Positions 46,601 to 50,203 of a stretch of 64,000 bases of DNA are shown one piece after another. The DNA comes from Trissonchulus latispiculum (taxonomy: Eukaryota; Nematoda; Enoplea; Enoplida; Ironidae), in assembly GCA_030248195.1 (NCBI GenBank), contig JASAND010020324.1, positions 30,475-94,474 of the forward strand. Direction: 5' to 3'. The notes under the pieces are model-generated. The model did no database searches. It was given only the letters and a program-made list of their open reading frames with translations, and had not been told where the DNA came from. The position numbers and the translations under genes are program-made. Numbering within the stretch: the stretch's first letter is position 1; each line of letters starts with the position of its first letter.

Positions 46601-47661
46601 AAGGTTCTGCTTCTGGAGTGACTCCTGCAGCTGTGGCTGGTCCTACAGTAGCAGTGATCGGTGCGAAACCGGAAGCCCAACTGTCTTCCGCCCCGAACCC
46701 AGCGGAGATGCAAATCCTTCATCATCTGCCGACGGTTGGTGGTGATTCTATGATAATGGATTCTGCCCAAAGTGAGCATCTCAAGGTAGGAACCGGTGCC
46801 TTTAGACCGGTCTCACCTTTGTCGTTTCTCCCTCTACATCAGAATAGTCATCTAGAATCGGCGACCCTCAATACCGTCAATGCTGCCGAAAAAAGTCCCG
46901 TTGGAAGATGTTCGTGCCGACAACCCGGTTGCTCTGCCCATACTCCTTCGGCGTGTCAGAGTCAGTCAATGCCCACGACACCTTCTCCGAAGGAAGAGCC
47001 CTTTGTCTTTGCTATGGAAGGCGCTGACGAAGGACACGATGGTTCTTCGGTGATCGACAAAAGATTTGGTGCTGGAGGGATTCGATCCGACACCCCAGAG
47101 ATTTCGGTTGTCGGAATGCAGTACCATGAATGTAGCAATGGTGTCTCGGAAAGCATGAGAGGTGGCGGAGGCAGCGACTCTAACATTCGGCGTACCAAGA
47201 CTATAACTGACGATCTGTTTCGGTTGGTGGATGATTTGGGCAAACCTTCGGGAGTTGGAGGCGGTGGTCGTACTGCTCAGCCCAAGCCGACCCTGAACGA
47301 ACTGCGCCAGAAGCAAATTGCTTCTTGTTTCGATAGTCGCGCTACGGCCGGGGCACCGGGGATTCCCGTCCCCCCTTCATCGGGGTTTCTTGGAGCTGCC
47401 CAGCAGCTTAGTCGTAGCTGTGAAACCAGTCGGCCTGAATCCCCTCTTGTGATGATGATCAGCGGTCTAACCTCCTCGGGTCCGGAGGCTAAACTGACCC
47501 AGCCCGGTCCGGTCCATGCACCCCTTCCTGTCTTGGGGTCTGCCGGTACCACTGAAATATTCGCCCCAACTACGGCAGCTAATAGCGTTCCTGGATCCGT
47601 TTCTCCCCAACCTACAATTCCAGTTACAGCTCCCTCTGGTTCCAGAAATTTGAACAGCTGA
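814..47661 (+). CDS. WNK: WNK-family Ser/Thr kinase, 17 exons joined, 5' part outside window
   Basis: A WNK (with-no-lysine) kinase reconstructed by joining 17 exons with GT..AG introns and matching phases, about 2030 residues. In order (numbering from the first in-window residue): kinase catalytic half 1-170 with IHRDLKCDN, the WNK-specific DLG in place of DFG (58-60) and activation-loop [10 protein letters not shown] followed by APE; PF2-like domain about 190-260; charged, Gln-rich linker; second PF2-like domain about 405-480; Ser/Pro/Thr/Gly-rich region about 500-1620 with an RFSV motif near 658; coiled coil about 1640-1675; low-complexity tail. WNKs phosphorylate SPAK/OSR1, which act on NKCC/KCC cotransporters, and chloride binds near the DLG leucine in characterised members. 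The length is in the range of the longest vertebrate WNKs. The glycine-rich loop with the catalytic lysine lies upstream of position 1, so lysine relocation cannot be checked here. Exon boundaries are my own predictions; the family call is very secure. Confidence 0.95.
1113..1485. mobile_element. CTGGG-ended MITE
   Basis: Ends CTGGGCTTATTCTAG and ..TCAGCCCAG, with long G and C runs at each end and a CCGGCGAAGCTGG motif inside. Flanked by CTAAGG on both sides (1107-1112, 1486-1491). Intron 1. No protein. Five relatives occur in this window. Confidence 0.75.
1892..2032 (+). CDS. WNK: WNK exon 2: APE motif and kinase helix F region
   Basis: Acceptor CTTACTTCTAG ends at 1891; donor GGG|GTATGT at 2033; 47 codons, phase 0 to 0. 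It starts [20 protein letters not shown], the conserved WNK segment with the helix-F Asp, then [15 protein letters not shown]. An alternative donor one codon away would break the match to the family, which fixes this end. Confidence 0.94.
2662..2756 (+). CDS. WNK: WNK exon 3: kinase C-lobe
   Basis: Acceptor TTTTGTTCTAG ends at 2661; donor AG|GTTATG at 2757; 31 codons plus two bases. It encodes [20 protein letters not shown] and then [12 protein letters not shown], matching the WNK segment before the conserved Y-S-I/V-K-D-L-L helix in the next exon. The final Arg codon is split across the intron. Too short to be seen as an open frame; found by protein pattern. Confidence 0.9.
3035..3840. mobile_element. 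Foldback MITE with AATAAAAATGCTCC ends
   Basis: Near-perfect inverted arms of about 183 bp (3035-3217 and 3658-3840) around a unique centre. Ends ACAAGAAATAAAAATGCTCC and its complement. The arms carry repeats of GGACTAG and TTAATATGGG. Related copies at 15512 and 17629. No coding capacity; target duplication unclear. Confidence 0.8.
3918..4785. repeat. Tandem array, about 145-bp unit, six copies
   Basis: GAGCGTAGT starts units near 3918, 4061, 4206, 4351, 4495 and 4640 (spacing 143-145), followed by a decayed unit. Each unit contains ACTATATATGCCCCC, AAAACGCCGAAAAACGC and the palindrome TGACCAGTGGTCA or a variant. The degenerate end (ATGCTCATCG..CAGCGACCCCGAT) recurs at 16911. Non-coding, intron 3. 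Confidence 0.85.
4786..6568. other. Rest of intron 3, dispersed repeats
   Basis: No exon seen. Contains a lone hAT-type end at 6120 and a hairpin at 6267. The segment around 5860-6260 resembles 17000-17600 (shared GGGCCGCGCAG..CACCCATATTAT context), so it is a dispersed repeat. Confidence 0.5.
6267..6302. repeat. Perfect hairpin, TATTATGTAGGGGCG stem
   Basis: A 15-bp stem TATTATGTAGGGGCG pairs with its complement around CTATCG. Similar hairpins with GGGGTCGC stems occur at 17592-17627 and 22185-22216 with related flanks, suggesting the terminus of one repeat family. Confidence 0.65.
6569..6680 (+). CDS. WNK: WNK exon 4: end of kinase domain, start of PF2 linker
   Basis: Acceptor TTGTTGTTTTAG ends at 6568; donor AAA|GTACAT at 6681; one base plus 37 codons. 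It reads [20 protein letters not shown] then RVELSNKE, equivalent to YSIKDLLNHAFFQEETGVRVEL of vertebrate WNKs, ending just before the first PF2 strand. The upstream open frame before 6569 is intron and not protein-like. Confidence 0.92.
7094..7218. mobile_element. Degenerate hAT-like MITE
   Basis: Left end AAGAGTACGCAATGATAAGA followed by GTGTGAC; probable decayed right end ATTATGTACTAGTCAAG. Internal sequence resembles the 614-778 copy. No clean target duplication. Intron 4. Confidence 0.4.
7329..7457 (+). CDS. WNK: WNK exon 5: first PF2-like (autoinhibitory/CCT-like) domain, part 1
   Basis: Acceptor TTTATTTTCAG ends at 7328; donor ATG|GTAATA at 7458; 43 codons, phase 0 to 0. It encodes [20 protein letters not shown] then [20 protein letters not shown], the beta-strand half of the domain that in WNK1 binds RFx[VI] peptides and inhibits the kinase. 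Confidence 0.92.
7854..8021 (+). CDS. WNK: WNK exon 6: PF2 helix and charged coiled linker
   Basis: Acceptor TATATTTTTGCAG ends at 7853 after a long T-rich tract; donor AAG|GTTGGA at 8022 (weak but phase-correct); 56 codons. It encodes [20 protein letters not shown], the helical end of the PF2 domain, then a K/E/Q-rich predicted helix ending [15 protein letters not shown]. The charged helix continues in exon 7. Confidence 0.88.
8157..8557. mobile_element. TA-flanked mariner-like MITE, copy 1
   Basis: Ends CCGTATTATGCCAAACAGTG and complement, flanked by TA on both sides (8155-8156, 8558-8559). Internal GGGGGGTGGGCGCTTTTTTG occurs twice. About 99% identical to 27674-28073 in the opposite orientation (I saw only two or three differences). 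Intron 6. The apparent frames inside are not conserved protein. Confidence 0.85.
8997..9096 (+). CDS. WNK: WNK exon 7: charged helix and poly-Gln
   Basis: Acceptor GTTGTTTTTGTAG ends at 8996; donor ACTG|GTATGC at 9097; 33 codons plus one base. It reads [18 protein letters not shown], then six glutamines (CAA/CAG mix), then TVVSLNQPT. It continues the helix of exon 6 in frame. The mixed-codon Gln run is short and probably stable. Confidence 0.85.
9261..9301 (+). CDS. WNK: WNK exon 8: 41-nt microexon in linker
   Basis: Acceptor AATTTTTCAG ends at 9260; donor GTG|GTAATA at 9302. Two bases complete an Asp codon, then 13 codons [13 protein letters not shown]. Phases agree on both sides. No family similarity is expected in this linker, so support is the splice sites and reading frame only. 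Confidence 0.7.
9520..9895. mobile_element. MITE with CAGGGGCGCAC ends
   Basis: Left CAGGGGCGCACATAAG, right CTATGTGCGCCGCTG; flanked by GGACT on both sides (9515-9519, 9896-9900). G/C runs near the ends, AT-rich centre with a GCGCGCAGCGCGGAC hairpin. Intron 8. Confidence 0.7.
9995..10066 (+). repeat. tRNA-derived sequence (SINE head or tRNA pseudogene)
   Basis: A tRNA-sized 72-nt stretch with A-box-like TAACTGAGTTGC (10002), B-box-like GGTTCTATTCC and a perfect 5-bp T-arm stem GTGGG/CCCAC around TTCTATT. The acceptor ends pair only about 5 of 7 and no convincing anticodon arm folds, so it is unlikely to be a working tRNA. A SINE head is more likely. Confidence 0.45.
10314..10375 (+). CDS. 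WNK: WNK exon 9: short linker exon
   Basis: Acceptor TTCTTCAACAG ends at 10313; donor TAC|GTAAGA at 10376; 20 codons plus two bases, [20 protein letters not shown]. Ser/Thr/Asp-rich linker. Phases match exons 8 and 10. Confidence 0.75.
10583..10760 (+). CDS. WNK: WNK exon 10: linker and first strand of second PF2-like domain
   Basis: Acceptor TTAATATTTCAG ends at 10582; donor CAT|GTATGT at 10761; one base plus 59 codons. Ser/Gly-rich, then a basic stretch [17 protein letters not shown] matching the start of the second PF2-like domain of WNKs (RRR..LKLTVLSV in WNK1). The hairpin continues at 25015 (VVECKLDTL), 14.25 kb away. Confidence 0.88.
11155..12245. mobile_element. hAT-like foldback with nested MITE, 8-bp TSD
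   Basis: Ends AAGAGTACATAATAGATAAG and complement; exact 8-bp duplication ATAATACC at 11147-11154 and 12246-12253. The body is almost one palindrome, with arms meeting near 11490 and C11/G9-type runs at mirrored positions. A CTGGG-type MITE (11771-12179) interrupts the right arm. Confidence 0.85.
11771..12179. mobile_element. CTGGG-type MITE nested in the hAT-like foldback
   Basis: Right end AGTAAAAATAACCCAG and left end CAGCCTAATTTTTAC, flanked by CATAC on both sides (11766-11770, 12180-12184). Removing it restores the host palindrome. Contains the family GGCGAAGCTGG motif. Confidence 0.75.
12483..13680. mobile_element. TTAA-flanked piggyBac-like element with LINE insert
   Basis: Ends GGTGCTGGTATCC and GGAAACCAGCACC between exact TTAA (12479-12482, 13681-13684). 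The same family is at 62352-63365. No transposase frame. A LINE fragment (12518-12822) is inserted near the left end. Confidence 0.8.
12518..12822 (-). mobile_element. 5'-truncated LINE tail (RT C-terminus), minus strand
   Basis: Minus-strand translation reads [18 protein letters not shown], then [20 protein letters not shown] and W..V, the typical extreme C-terminus of non-LTR reverse transcriptase ORFs. 3' tail (AAGTAC)3. Flanked by 10-bp duplication CTTTTTTGGT (12508-12517, 12823-12832). Non-functional fragment. Confidence 0.75.
14558..14938. mobile_element. CTGGG-ended MITE, 5-bp TSD
   Basis: Ends CTGGGCTTATTCTAG and CTAGAATAAGCCCAG are perfect inverted repeats, with long G and C runs just inside. 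Exact TTTAC duplications at 14553-14557 and 14939-14943. It interrupts an older foldback-family copy whose sequence resumes at 14944. Confidence 0.88.
15235..15420. repeat. Short tandem repeat, about 40 bp, five units
   Basis: GCCTTCGGCGCG recurs near 15243, 15285, 15323, 15362 and 15403, separated by TTTTCTTTACTTTTTTC. The apparent open frames here are products of the repeat ([12 protein letters not shown]), not genes. Confidence 0.75.
15512..16202. mobile_element. Foldback MITE, AATAAAAATGCTCC family
   Basis: Ends ACAAGAATAAAAATGCTCC and its complement, arms of about 180 bp (to 15692 and from 16021) with the family motifs GGACTAGG and CAACCCATATTCGCG. Nested in the 15125-18468 element. Confidence 0.8.
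17592..17627. repeat. Hairpin, TATTATAGGGGG stem
   Basis: Inverted TATTATAGGGGG..CCCCCCTATAATA around TCGCTCTCGCG; same family as the hairpins at 6267 and 22185. Confidence 0.6.
17629..18076. mobile_element. Diverged foldback MITE, third copy of AATGCTCC family
   Basis: Ends ACAATTAGGAAAAATGCTCC and GGAGCATTTTTCCTACTTGT. Arms share TTAATATGAGC and GACAAGATTTAAA. More diverged and shorter than the other two copies. Confidence 0.7.
18665..20534 (+). mobile_element. 5'-truncated LINE tail interrupted by a foldback
   Basis: Exact 7-bp duplication ATGAGAT at 18658-18664 and 20535-20541. The first part (18665-18781) reads [20 protein letters not shown]. After the foldback (18782-20129) the frame resumes as [20 protein letters not shown], then CPDC..SHVLLNC, the zinc-knuckle-like end of Jockey/CR1-type reverse transcriptases, and stops at 20473. 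Tail (CAA)n. Dead fragment. Confidence 0.78.
18782..20129. mobile_element. 1.35-kb foldback inserted in a LINE fragment
   Basis: Ends ACTAAAGTCTGACACAAAAA and complement, arms running almost to a centre near 19455. Contains CAATCGATxCGTCTTCGGATGGG on both arms. Related to 36691-37845 by the shared ATGTGTGTACAAA next to the ends. No protein. Confidence 0.82.
21464..21496 (+). CDS. WNK: Candidate 33-nt cassette exon of WNK
   Basis: A 33-nt segment with a strong pyrimidine tract and TAG acceptor at 21461-21463 and donor ATG|GTACGT at 21497. It is phase 0 to 0, so including or skipping it keeps the frame. It would insert [11 protein letters not shown] into the beta hairpin of the second PF2-like domain between exons 10 and 11. 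Skipping gives the normal family spacing (EPEAH then VVECK), so I treat it as optional and exclude it from the main model. Confidence 0.35.
22185..22216. repeat. Hairpin, ATAGGGGTCGC stem
   Basis: CATAGGGGTCGC and GCGACCCCTATAAT around GGCA; third member of the short hairpin family. Confidence 0.6.
22790..23190. repeat. Tandem repeat, about 160 bp, three units
   Basis: TTGCTGGGCTGGTT recurs near 22822, 22986 and 23145, with GCTCTACCTGGCCTCTCAAA and GGGGTTTTCTGGTGCGCCCA in each unit. Open frames on both strands are repeat products. Confidence 0.8.
23190..23560. repeat. Tandem repeat, about 160 bp, two and a half units
   Basis: AAATTTTTCAAAAGTxGTCA, then AAATGAAAGCCCTAAG, CATAGAACTGCGTACCCAA and a GTGGGG run, repeated from 23196, 23355 and 23497. 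Non-coding. Confidence 0.75.
23690..24170. mobile_element. Partial copy of piggyBac-like element
   Basis: GGCAGAATGAGAATTTGCAC and GGACATTTTTCTCGGTTTGA match the interior of the 62352-63365 element. The TTAAGGTGCTGG ends are absent, so it is a fragment. Limits approximate. Confidence 0.5.
25015..25107 (+). CDS. WNK: WNK exon 11: core of second PF2-like domain
   Basis: Acceptor TATTGGTTTTAG ends at 25014; donor TTG|GTAAAT at 25108; 31 codons, phase 0 to 0. It encodes [20 protein letters not shown] then [11 protein letters not shown], clearly like VVECQLETHNNKMVTFKFD..GDAPEDIADYM of WNK1. A stronger-looking GTAAGT donor 18 nt later would shift exon 12 out of frame, so it was rejected. Confidence 0.92.
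25672..26064. mobile_element. CTGGG-ended MITE, older copy
   Basis: Ends CTGGGCTTACTCTAG and CTAGAATATGCCCAG with family G/C runs. No clear target duplication, so probably older. It ends 77 bases before exon 12. Confidence 0.7.
26141..26383 (+). CDS. WNK: WNK exon 12: end of second PF2-like domain and Ser/Thr-rich linker
   Basis: Acceptor GTTGTTCTAG ends at 26140; donor GTG|GTAAGA at 26384; 81 codons. It begins [20 protein letters not shown], the helical end of the PF2-like domain, then becomes Ser/Thr/Pro-rich ([20 protein letters not shown]). Phase 0 on both sides. Confidence 0.9.
26578..26927 (-). mobile_element. 5'-truncated LINE tail, minus strand
   Basis: Exact 13-bp duplication ATTTGGGTTATAT at 26565-26577 and 26928-26940. 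The minus-strand frame reads [20 protein letters not shown], then [14 protein letters not shown], the same zinc-knuckle-like RT terminus as at 20139-20475 but a different copy with an ATTG-type tail. Sits 195 bases after exon 12. Confidence 0.8.
27674..28073. mobile_element. TA-flanked mariner-like MITE, copy 2 (inverted relative to copy 1)
   Basis: Same ends and TA flanks (27672-27673, 28074-28075) as 8157-8557 but opposite orientation and nearly identical, implying recent movement. Intron 12. Confidence 0.85.
28165..29018. mobile_element. hAT-like MITE with a second hAT-like MITE inside
   Basis: Outer ends AAGAGTACATAATAACTAAA and complement ending TATGCACTTTTG; inner element about 28460-28982 with ends AAGAGTTCACAA and TATGCACTCTTG. 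The inner arms share GTAATGGTACTCAGACC / TAGCACCGTTACG with 61451-62026. Duplications are decayed (4-5 of 8). Confidence 0.6.
29036..32978. other. Intron 12, no gene seen
   Basis: AT-rich. Only short repeat traces: AAACCGGGAA-type repeats at 30440-30500 and a CTTCGGCGC fragment at 31473. No exon with supported splice sites found. Confidence 0.5.
32979..34079. mobile_element. TA-flanked mariner-like element with CGGGAAAAAAAAGCCA ends
   Basis: Ends TAGTCAATCGGGAAAAAAA and complement; TA at 32977-32978 and 34080-34081. The end motif CGGGAAAAAAAAGCCA is repeated inside (33175, 33196, 33704 region) and inverted at 34030. No transposase frame. Confidence 0.7.
34080..35917. other. Rest of intron 12
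   Basis: Starts with a decayed TTAAGGTGCTG end (34089) of the piggyBac-like family. Contains an (AT)n run and two GGGTCTGxxGGC..GAGCCCCC short repeats (34507, 35199). No exon seen until 35918. Confidence 0.5.
34624..34678. repeat. (AT)n microsatellite
   Basis: About 27 uninterrupted AT units. Confidence 0.95.
35918..36277 (+). CDS. WNK: WNK exon 13: low-complexity region
   Basis: Acceptor TTTTCTACTGTAG ends at 35917; donor AGG|GTAACC at 36278; 120 codons, phase 0 to 0. Ser/Pro/Gly/Ala-rich with GC content well above the flanking intron, as in the other exons. Contains [13 protein letters not shown] and LSLQQKL. No domain recognised. The overlapping frames on both strands are shadows. Confidence 0.85.
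36531..36666. repeat. Tandem duplication with GTTGTTAAAATTCTTCAGT
   Basis: The unit GTTGTTAAAATTCTTCAGT followed by ATAACCAAACCTGAAAAATA and GCGTGAAA is repeated, with an extra short unit between. Intron 13. Confidence 0.75.
36691..37845. mobile_element. 1.15-kb foldback, ACTATGGTACGACC family
   Basis: Ends ACTATGGTACGACCAAAAAA and complement of ACTATAGTATGACCAAAAAA, with arms running through most of the element. Shares ATGTGTGTACAAA with the 18782-20129 foldback. TCCGGAATTCCGGA-like motifs recur. No protein. Confidence 0.75.
37846..38645. other. End of intron 13
   Basis: AT-rich, nothing recognised. A pyrimidine tract precedes the acceptor at 38645. Confidence 0.5.
38646..39854 (+). CDS. 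WNK: WNK exon 14: disordered region starting with an RFxV docking motif
   Basis: Acceptor TTTTGTTTGCTTCAG ends at 38645; donor GAA|GTGAGT at 39855; 403 codons, phase 0 to 0. It opens with [14 protein letters not shown] fits the R-F-x-V/I motif through which WNKs dock the CCT domain of SPAK/OSR1. The rest is Ser/Pro/Gly/Thr-rich with short hydrophobic repeats such as [13 protein letters not shown] and [13 protein letters not shown], and [18 protein letters not shown], likely short helices. The open frame runs past the donor to 39971, but that tail is AT-rich intron. Confidence 0.9.
40065..40285. mobile_element. CTGGG-type MITE, TTTATTTT subtype
   Basis: Ends GTGGGTTTATTTTACTGGG and CCTAAAATAAACCCAG; exact TTCCA duplications at 40060-40064 and 40286-40290. 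Short (221 bp). Confidence 0.8.
40286..43237. other. Intron 14, no gene seen
   Basis: AT-rich, no supported exon and no clear transposon ends. The long minus-strand open frames at 40367-40819 and 42061-42462 lack family similarity and splice context. Confidence 0.5.
43238..44935 (+). CDS. WNK: WNK exon 15: largest exon, disordered Ser-rich region
   Basis: Acceptor TTGTTGTTTATAG ends at 43237; donor CAT|GTACGT at 44936; 566 codons, phase 0 to 0. It starts [20 protein letters not shown] then [14 protein letters not shown]; includes a Pro run, the segment [19 protein letters not shown] and many Ser/Asp-rich acidic stretches (likely CK2-type phosphorylation targets, inference). The first in-frame Met is at 43439, but the frame is open to the acceptor. 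No folded domain recognised. Confidence 0.9.
45470..45528 (+). CDS. WNK: WNK exon 16: lead-in to C-terminal coiled coil
   Basis: Acceptor TTTCGTTTTTATAG ends at 45469; donor AG|GTGAGG at 45529; 19 codons plus two bases, [19 protein letters not shown]. The split Arg codon joins exon 17 to give [17 protein letters not shown]. Found by phase and the continuity of the coiled coil. Confidence 0.82.
45791..46072. mobile_element. CTGGG-type MITE, 5-bp TSD
   Basis: Ends ATGGGCTCATTCTAG and CTAGAATAAGCCCAG; exact TTCAA duplications at 45786-45790 and 46073-46077. Intron 16; 424 bases before exon 17. Confidence 0.82.
46497..47661 (+). CDS. WNK: WNK exon 17: C-terminal coiled coil, tail and stop
   Basis: Acceptor GTTGTTTTTGTAG ends at 46496; stop TGA at 47659-47661; 387 residues. 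It begins [20 protein letters not shown], the C-terminal coiled coil with the RHQ element known in WNKs to support oligomerisation, then a Ser/Pro/Gly-rich tail ending SGSRNLNS. A Cys-rich patch [16 protein letters not shown] lies near residue 150 of the exon. An internal CTCAAG|GTAGGA at 46786 could serve as a phase-0 alternative donor. Confidence 0.9.
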
Positions 47662-49482
47662 GAATAATTCTTTCTCTTGGATTTGATTAAACATATGTAT
47701 TATATAGTTCGTTGTGCACATGGTTTTAATTTGCCTGGCTTTTCTTGCGCTATCCTTTTAGTTGTGGGCATCTCAAGATTAGCTTAATTAAGCATTAATA
47801 CAGCAAATGATTACACAGAAAATATCGTTGAACGAAATTTCTTTCTTAAGGCGGTGATTCGTTTGGACAACCTTGCAGACGATTGATTTAGGTGGAACTT
47901 CAGTGAATCTTACCAGTGTTCTTTGCCATCCTTGACCATCTGCTCAAAGCTGTCTAGATAAATCTAGCGTATCTAATAAACATAAGTTGTGCTGTATCAA
48001 TGCAGGCAACCCGGTTGGCGAACCTATGTACTAGAAGTAATGTTTTACTAATTAACGTATGTATTGTTAGCTAGTTTTGTTAAATATACTATTGTACTAT
48101 TGTTGCCTGCCTAGTCTGTAAAACTGTTTTGGGGTAGGTTTTCATGGCGGTGATTCCAATTGCAGACGTCAACGTTTTACTAATATTACTCATTCATTAA
48201 GTAATGACTAGGTACCGGAGCACTTTTTAGGTTGAACCAGGATAGCACTACTGAAGGTGTTAGAACTGTAAAAGAAATTAATTTTTAACTTCAATTTACC
48301 CACTAAATTGATTCCTCTGCACATAATTTTCCCTAAAGGCATCTTAAATTTTAAATGGCACATAACCCGTTAATCATAGGATATCAGGATGGCAGTAAGC
48401 CGTTGACAAAAAATTGACGAATATCAGTCTTGTGCTCTACTACTTCTACAATTTTACCAAAATGTATTGCTGCGGTTAGGATTGGAGCTTTTTGATTCAT
48501 CTTTTCTTGTTTCTGGTTTTTTTCCTGCTTTTCCATTTGCCCTACTTTAATTGTTTTTTGTTTGACTGTCGCTTGTGTGGATAAATTTGCTTGACTTATA
48601 TATGTTTTCGTGTTTACTGTCTCCATTTCTTTGGCTGTCATGTATTACGATTTTAGACGGCTTTATAACGTTTTAGAATATATCCTTGAATATCACCTGT
48701 AGAATGTTATATCGAGTTTGAGAAGGAAATAAGGGGGTAATTTGTACTATGACATCAGAAAGTGTAAACTGATAAACGGAAAATGAAAGTTTAAGTTCTT
48801 AAGAGAGGTGGTCTTAAAATGCAGGGTCTTCCGTTTATTCAGCTGCCCTTGGAAAAATTTAAGTTTTCGATAGGCTGGAAATTTTTTGAAAAGCCAATTC
48901 CCGGTATTGCATAACAACGCTTAAAGTTTATCATTTGCAGTTCGAAAAATGGGATTAATGGACTTTATTTATACCTCAAACCCAGTGAATGAAATCCGCC
49001 TTCAGAATTAGCAATCTAAATTCAGCGGTTTAGTGCTGGATCTTCTATAACAGCAAGAGTTCACATCGTGTTGATTTGCCATCTGCCTGCACTAACACGT
49101 CAATGCACGTTTTAATATAGGTGTCTCCAATTGAATTCTGTCCTTGCCAAAATACTTAGAGTGATACGGCTCCATTGATGCGGGAAAAGTTACTTTTTAA
49201 AACTTAATTCTACTTACTTGTGCTCATATGCAAAATAGTAAATTTCAAGACAATTTCGTACCACTCGGCACCTTTTAGAGTGCTTAAAGTAATGCCTTTT
49301 AATTATTAATTAGAAAAAATTGGTCTCAGATGGCTTAGAGAAATATATTTGTCGCTGTTCAGTTTGGTATGCATCTAGTAACTTTAAATACTGTAACATG
49401 CGCTTATGCACATTGTCTGGTTTGAGTTGCAGCGCATGCTAGCGGATCAATTTCGTTTACTGGTATGTATTTGTTTAGTTAA
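47662..49482. other. WNK 3' UTR and intergenic DNA
   Basis: No further plus-strand exon seen. The Lys/Gln-rich minus-strand frame at 48384-48641 is an artefact of a T-rich stretch. Confidence 0.5.
47686..47980 (+). terminator. Candidate WNK polyadenylation signals
   Basis: ATTAAA at 47686-47691, 25 bases after the stop, and AATAAA at 47975-47980. Either could end the transcript. No transcript evidence is available. Confidence 0.35.
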
Positions 49483-50203
49483 GGTGGGGTCCATTTTTGG
49501 GTCATTTTTTCGACTTTCTCCGATCTCGCTGATTTTCACATATTTTATTGTTCAACTGGTATATTTTAACGAGTTTTTAAAATTAAAGTCGTAACTCTTA
49601 CGGGTGTCGAGTAATTTCGCCTCAAAGTTGAGATTCCATGTGTTAAACATAGGAAATTTAAAAAGTTGTCATTTTTCACGTGCGCCAAAAAATCTCCCGA
49701 CAAACGTCAATGAATCTGGACACATTTACATCAAATTAACACTAAAATGTTAAACTGCGGTGCCCTGGAATTAGAATTTTAATTTAGGCCTTTAAAATTT
49801 TTTAATTAATTTTTGAAGGATTAAAATTTAATACGAATTGATCATCAAGTCAAATTTTAATCCTTTAAAAATTAATTAAAATATTTTAAAGGCCTAAATT
49901 AAAATTCTAATTCCAGGGTACCGCAGTTTAACATTTTAGCGTTATTTTGATGTATAATATGTCCAGATTCATCAACGTTTGTCGGGAGATTTTTTTGGCG
50001 CACGCAAAAAATAACAACTTTTTAAATTTCCTATGTTTAACACATGAAATCTCAACTTTGAGGTGAAATTACCCGACAATCGTAAGAGCTGCGACTTTAA
50101 TTTTAAAAACTCGTTGAAATATACCATTTGAACAATAAAATATGTGAAAATCAGCGAGATCGGAGAAAGTCGAAAAAATAACCCAAAAATGGACCCCCCC
50201 CCC
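49483..50203. mobile_element. 721-bp palindrome, TTAA-flanked, copy 1
   Basis: Ends GGTGGGGTCCATTTTTGGGT and complement; TTAA at 49479-49482 and 50204-50207. The whole element is a near-perfect palindrome centred about 49845. No coding capacity. Confidence 0.85.

Noticed and set aside
48384..48641. Lys/Gln-rich 85-codon minus-strand frame
   Set aside because: Low complexity from T-rich DNA, no splice or family support.
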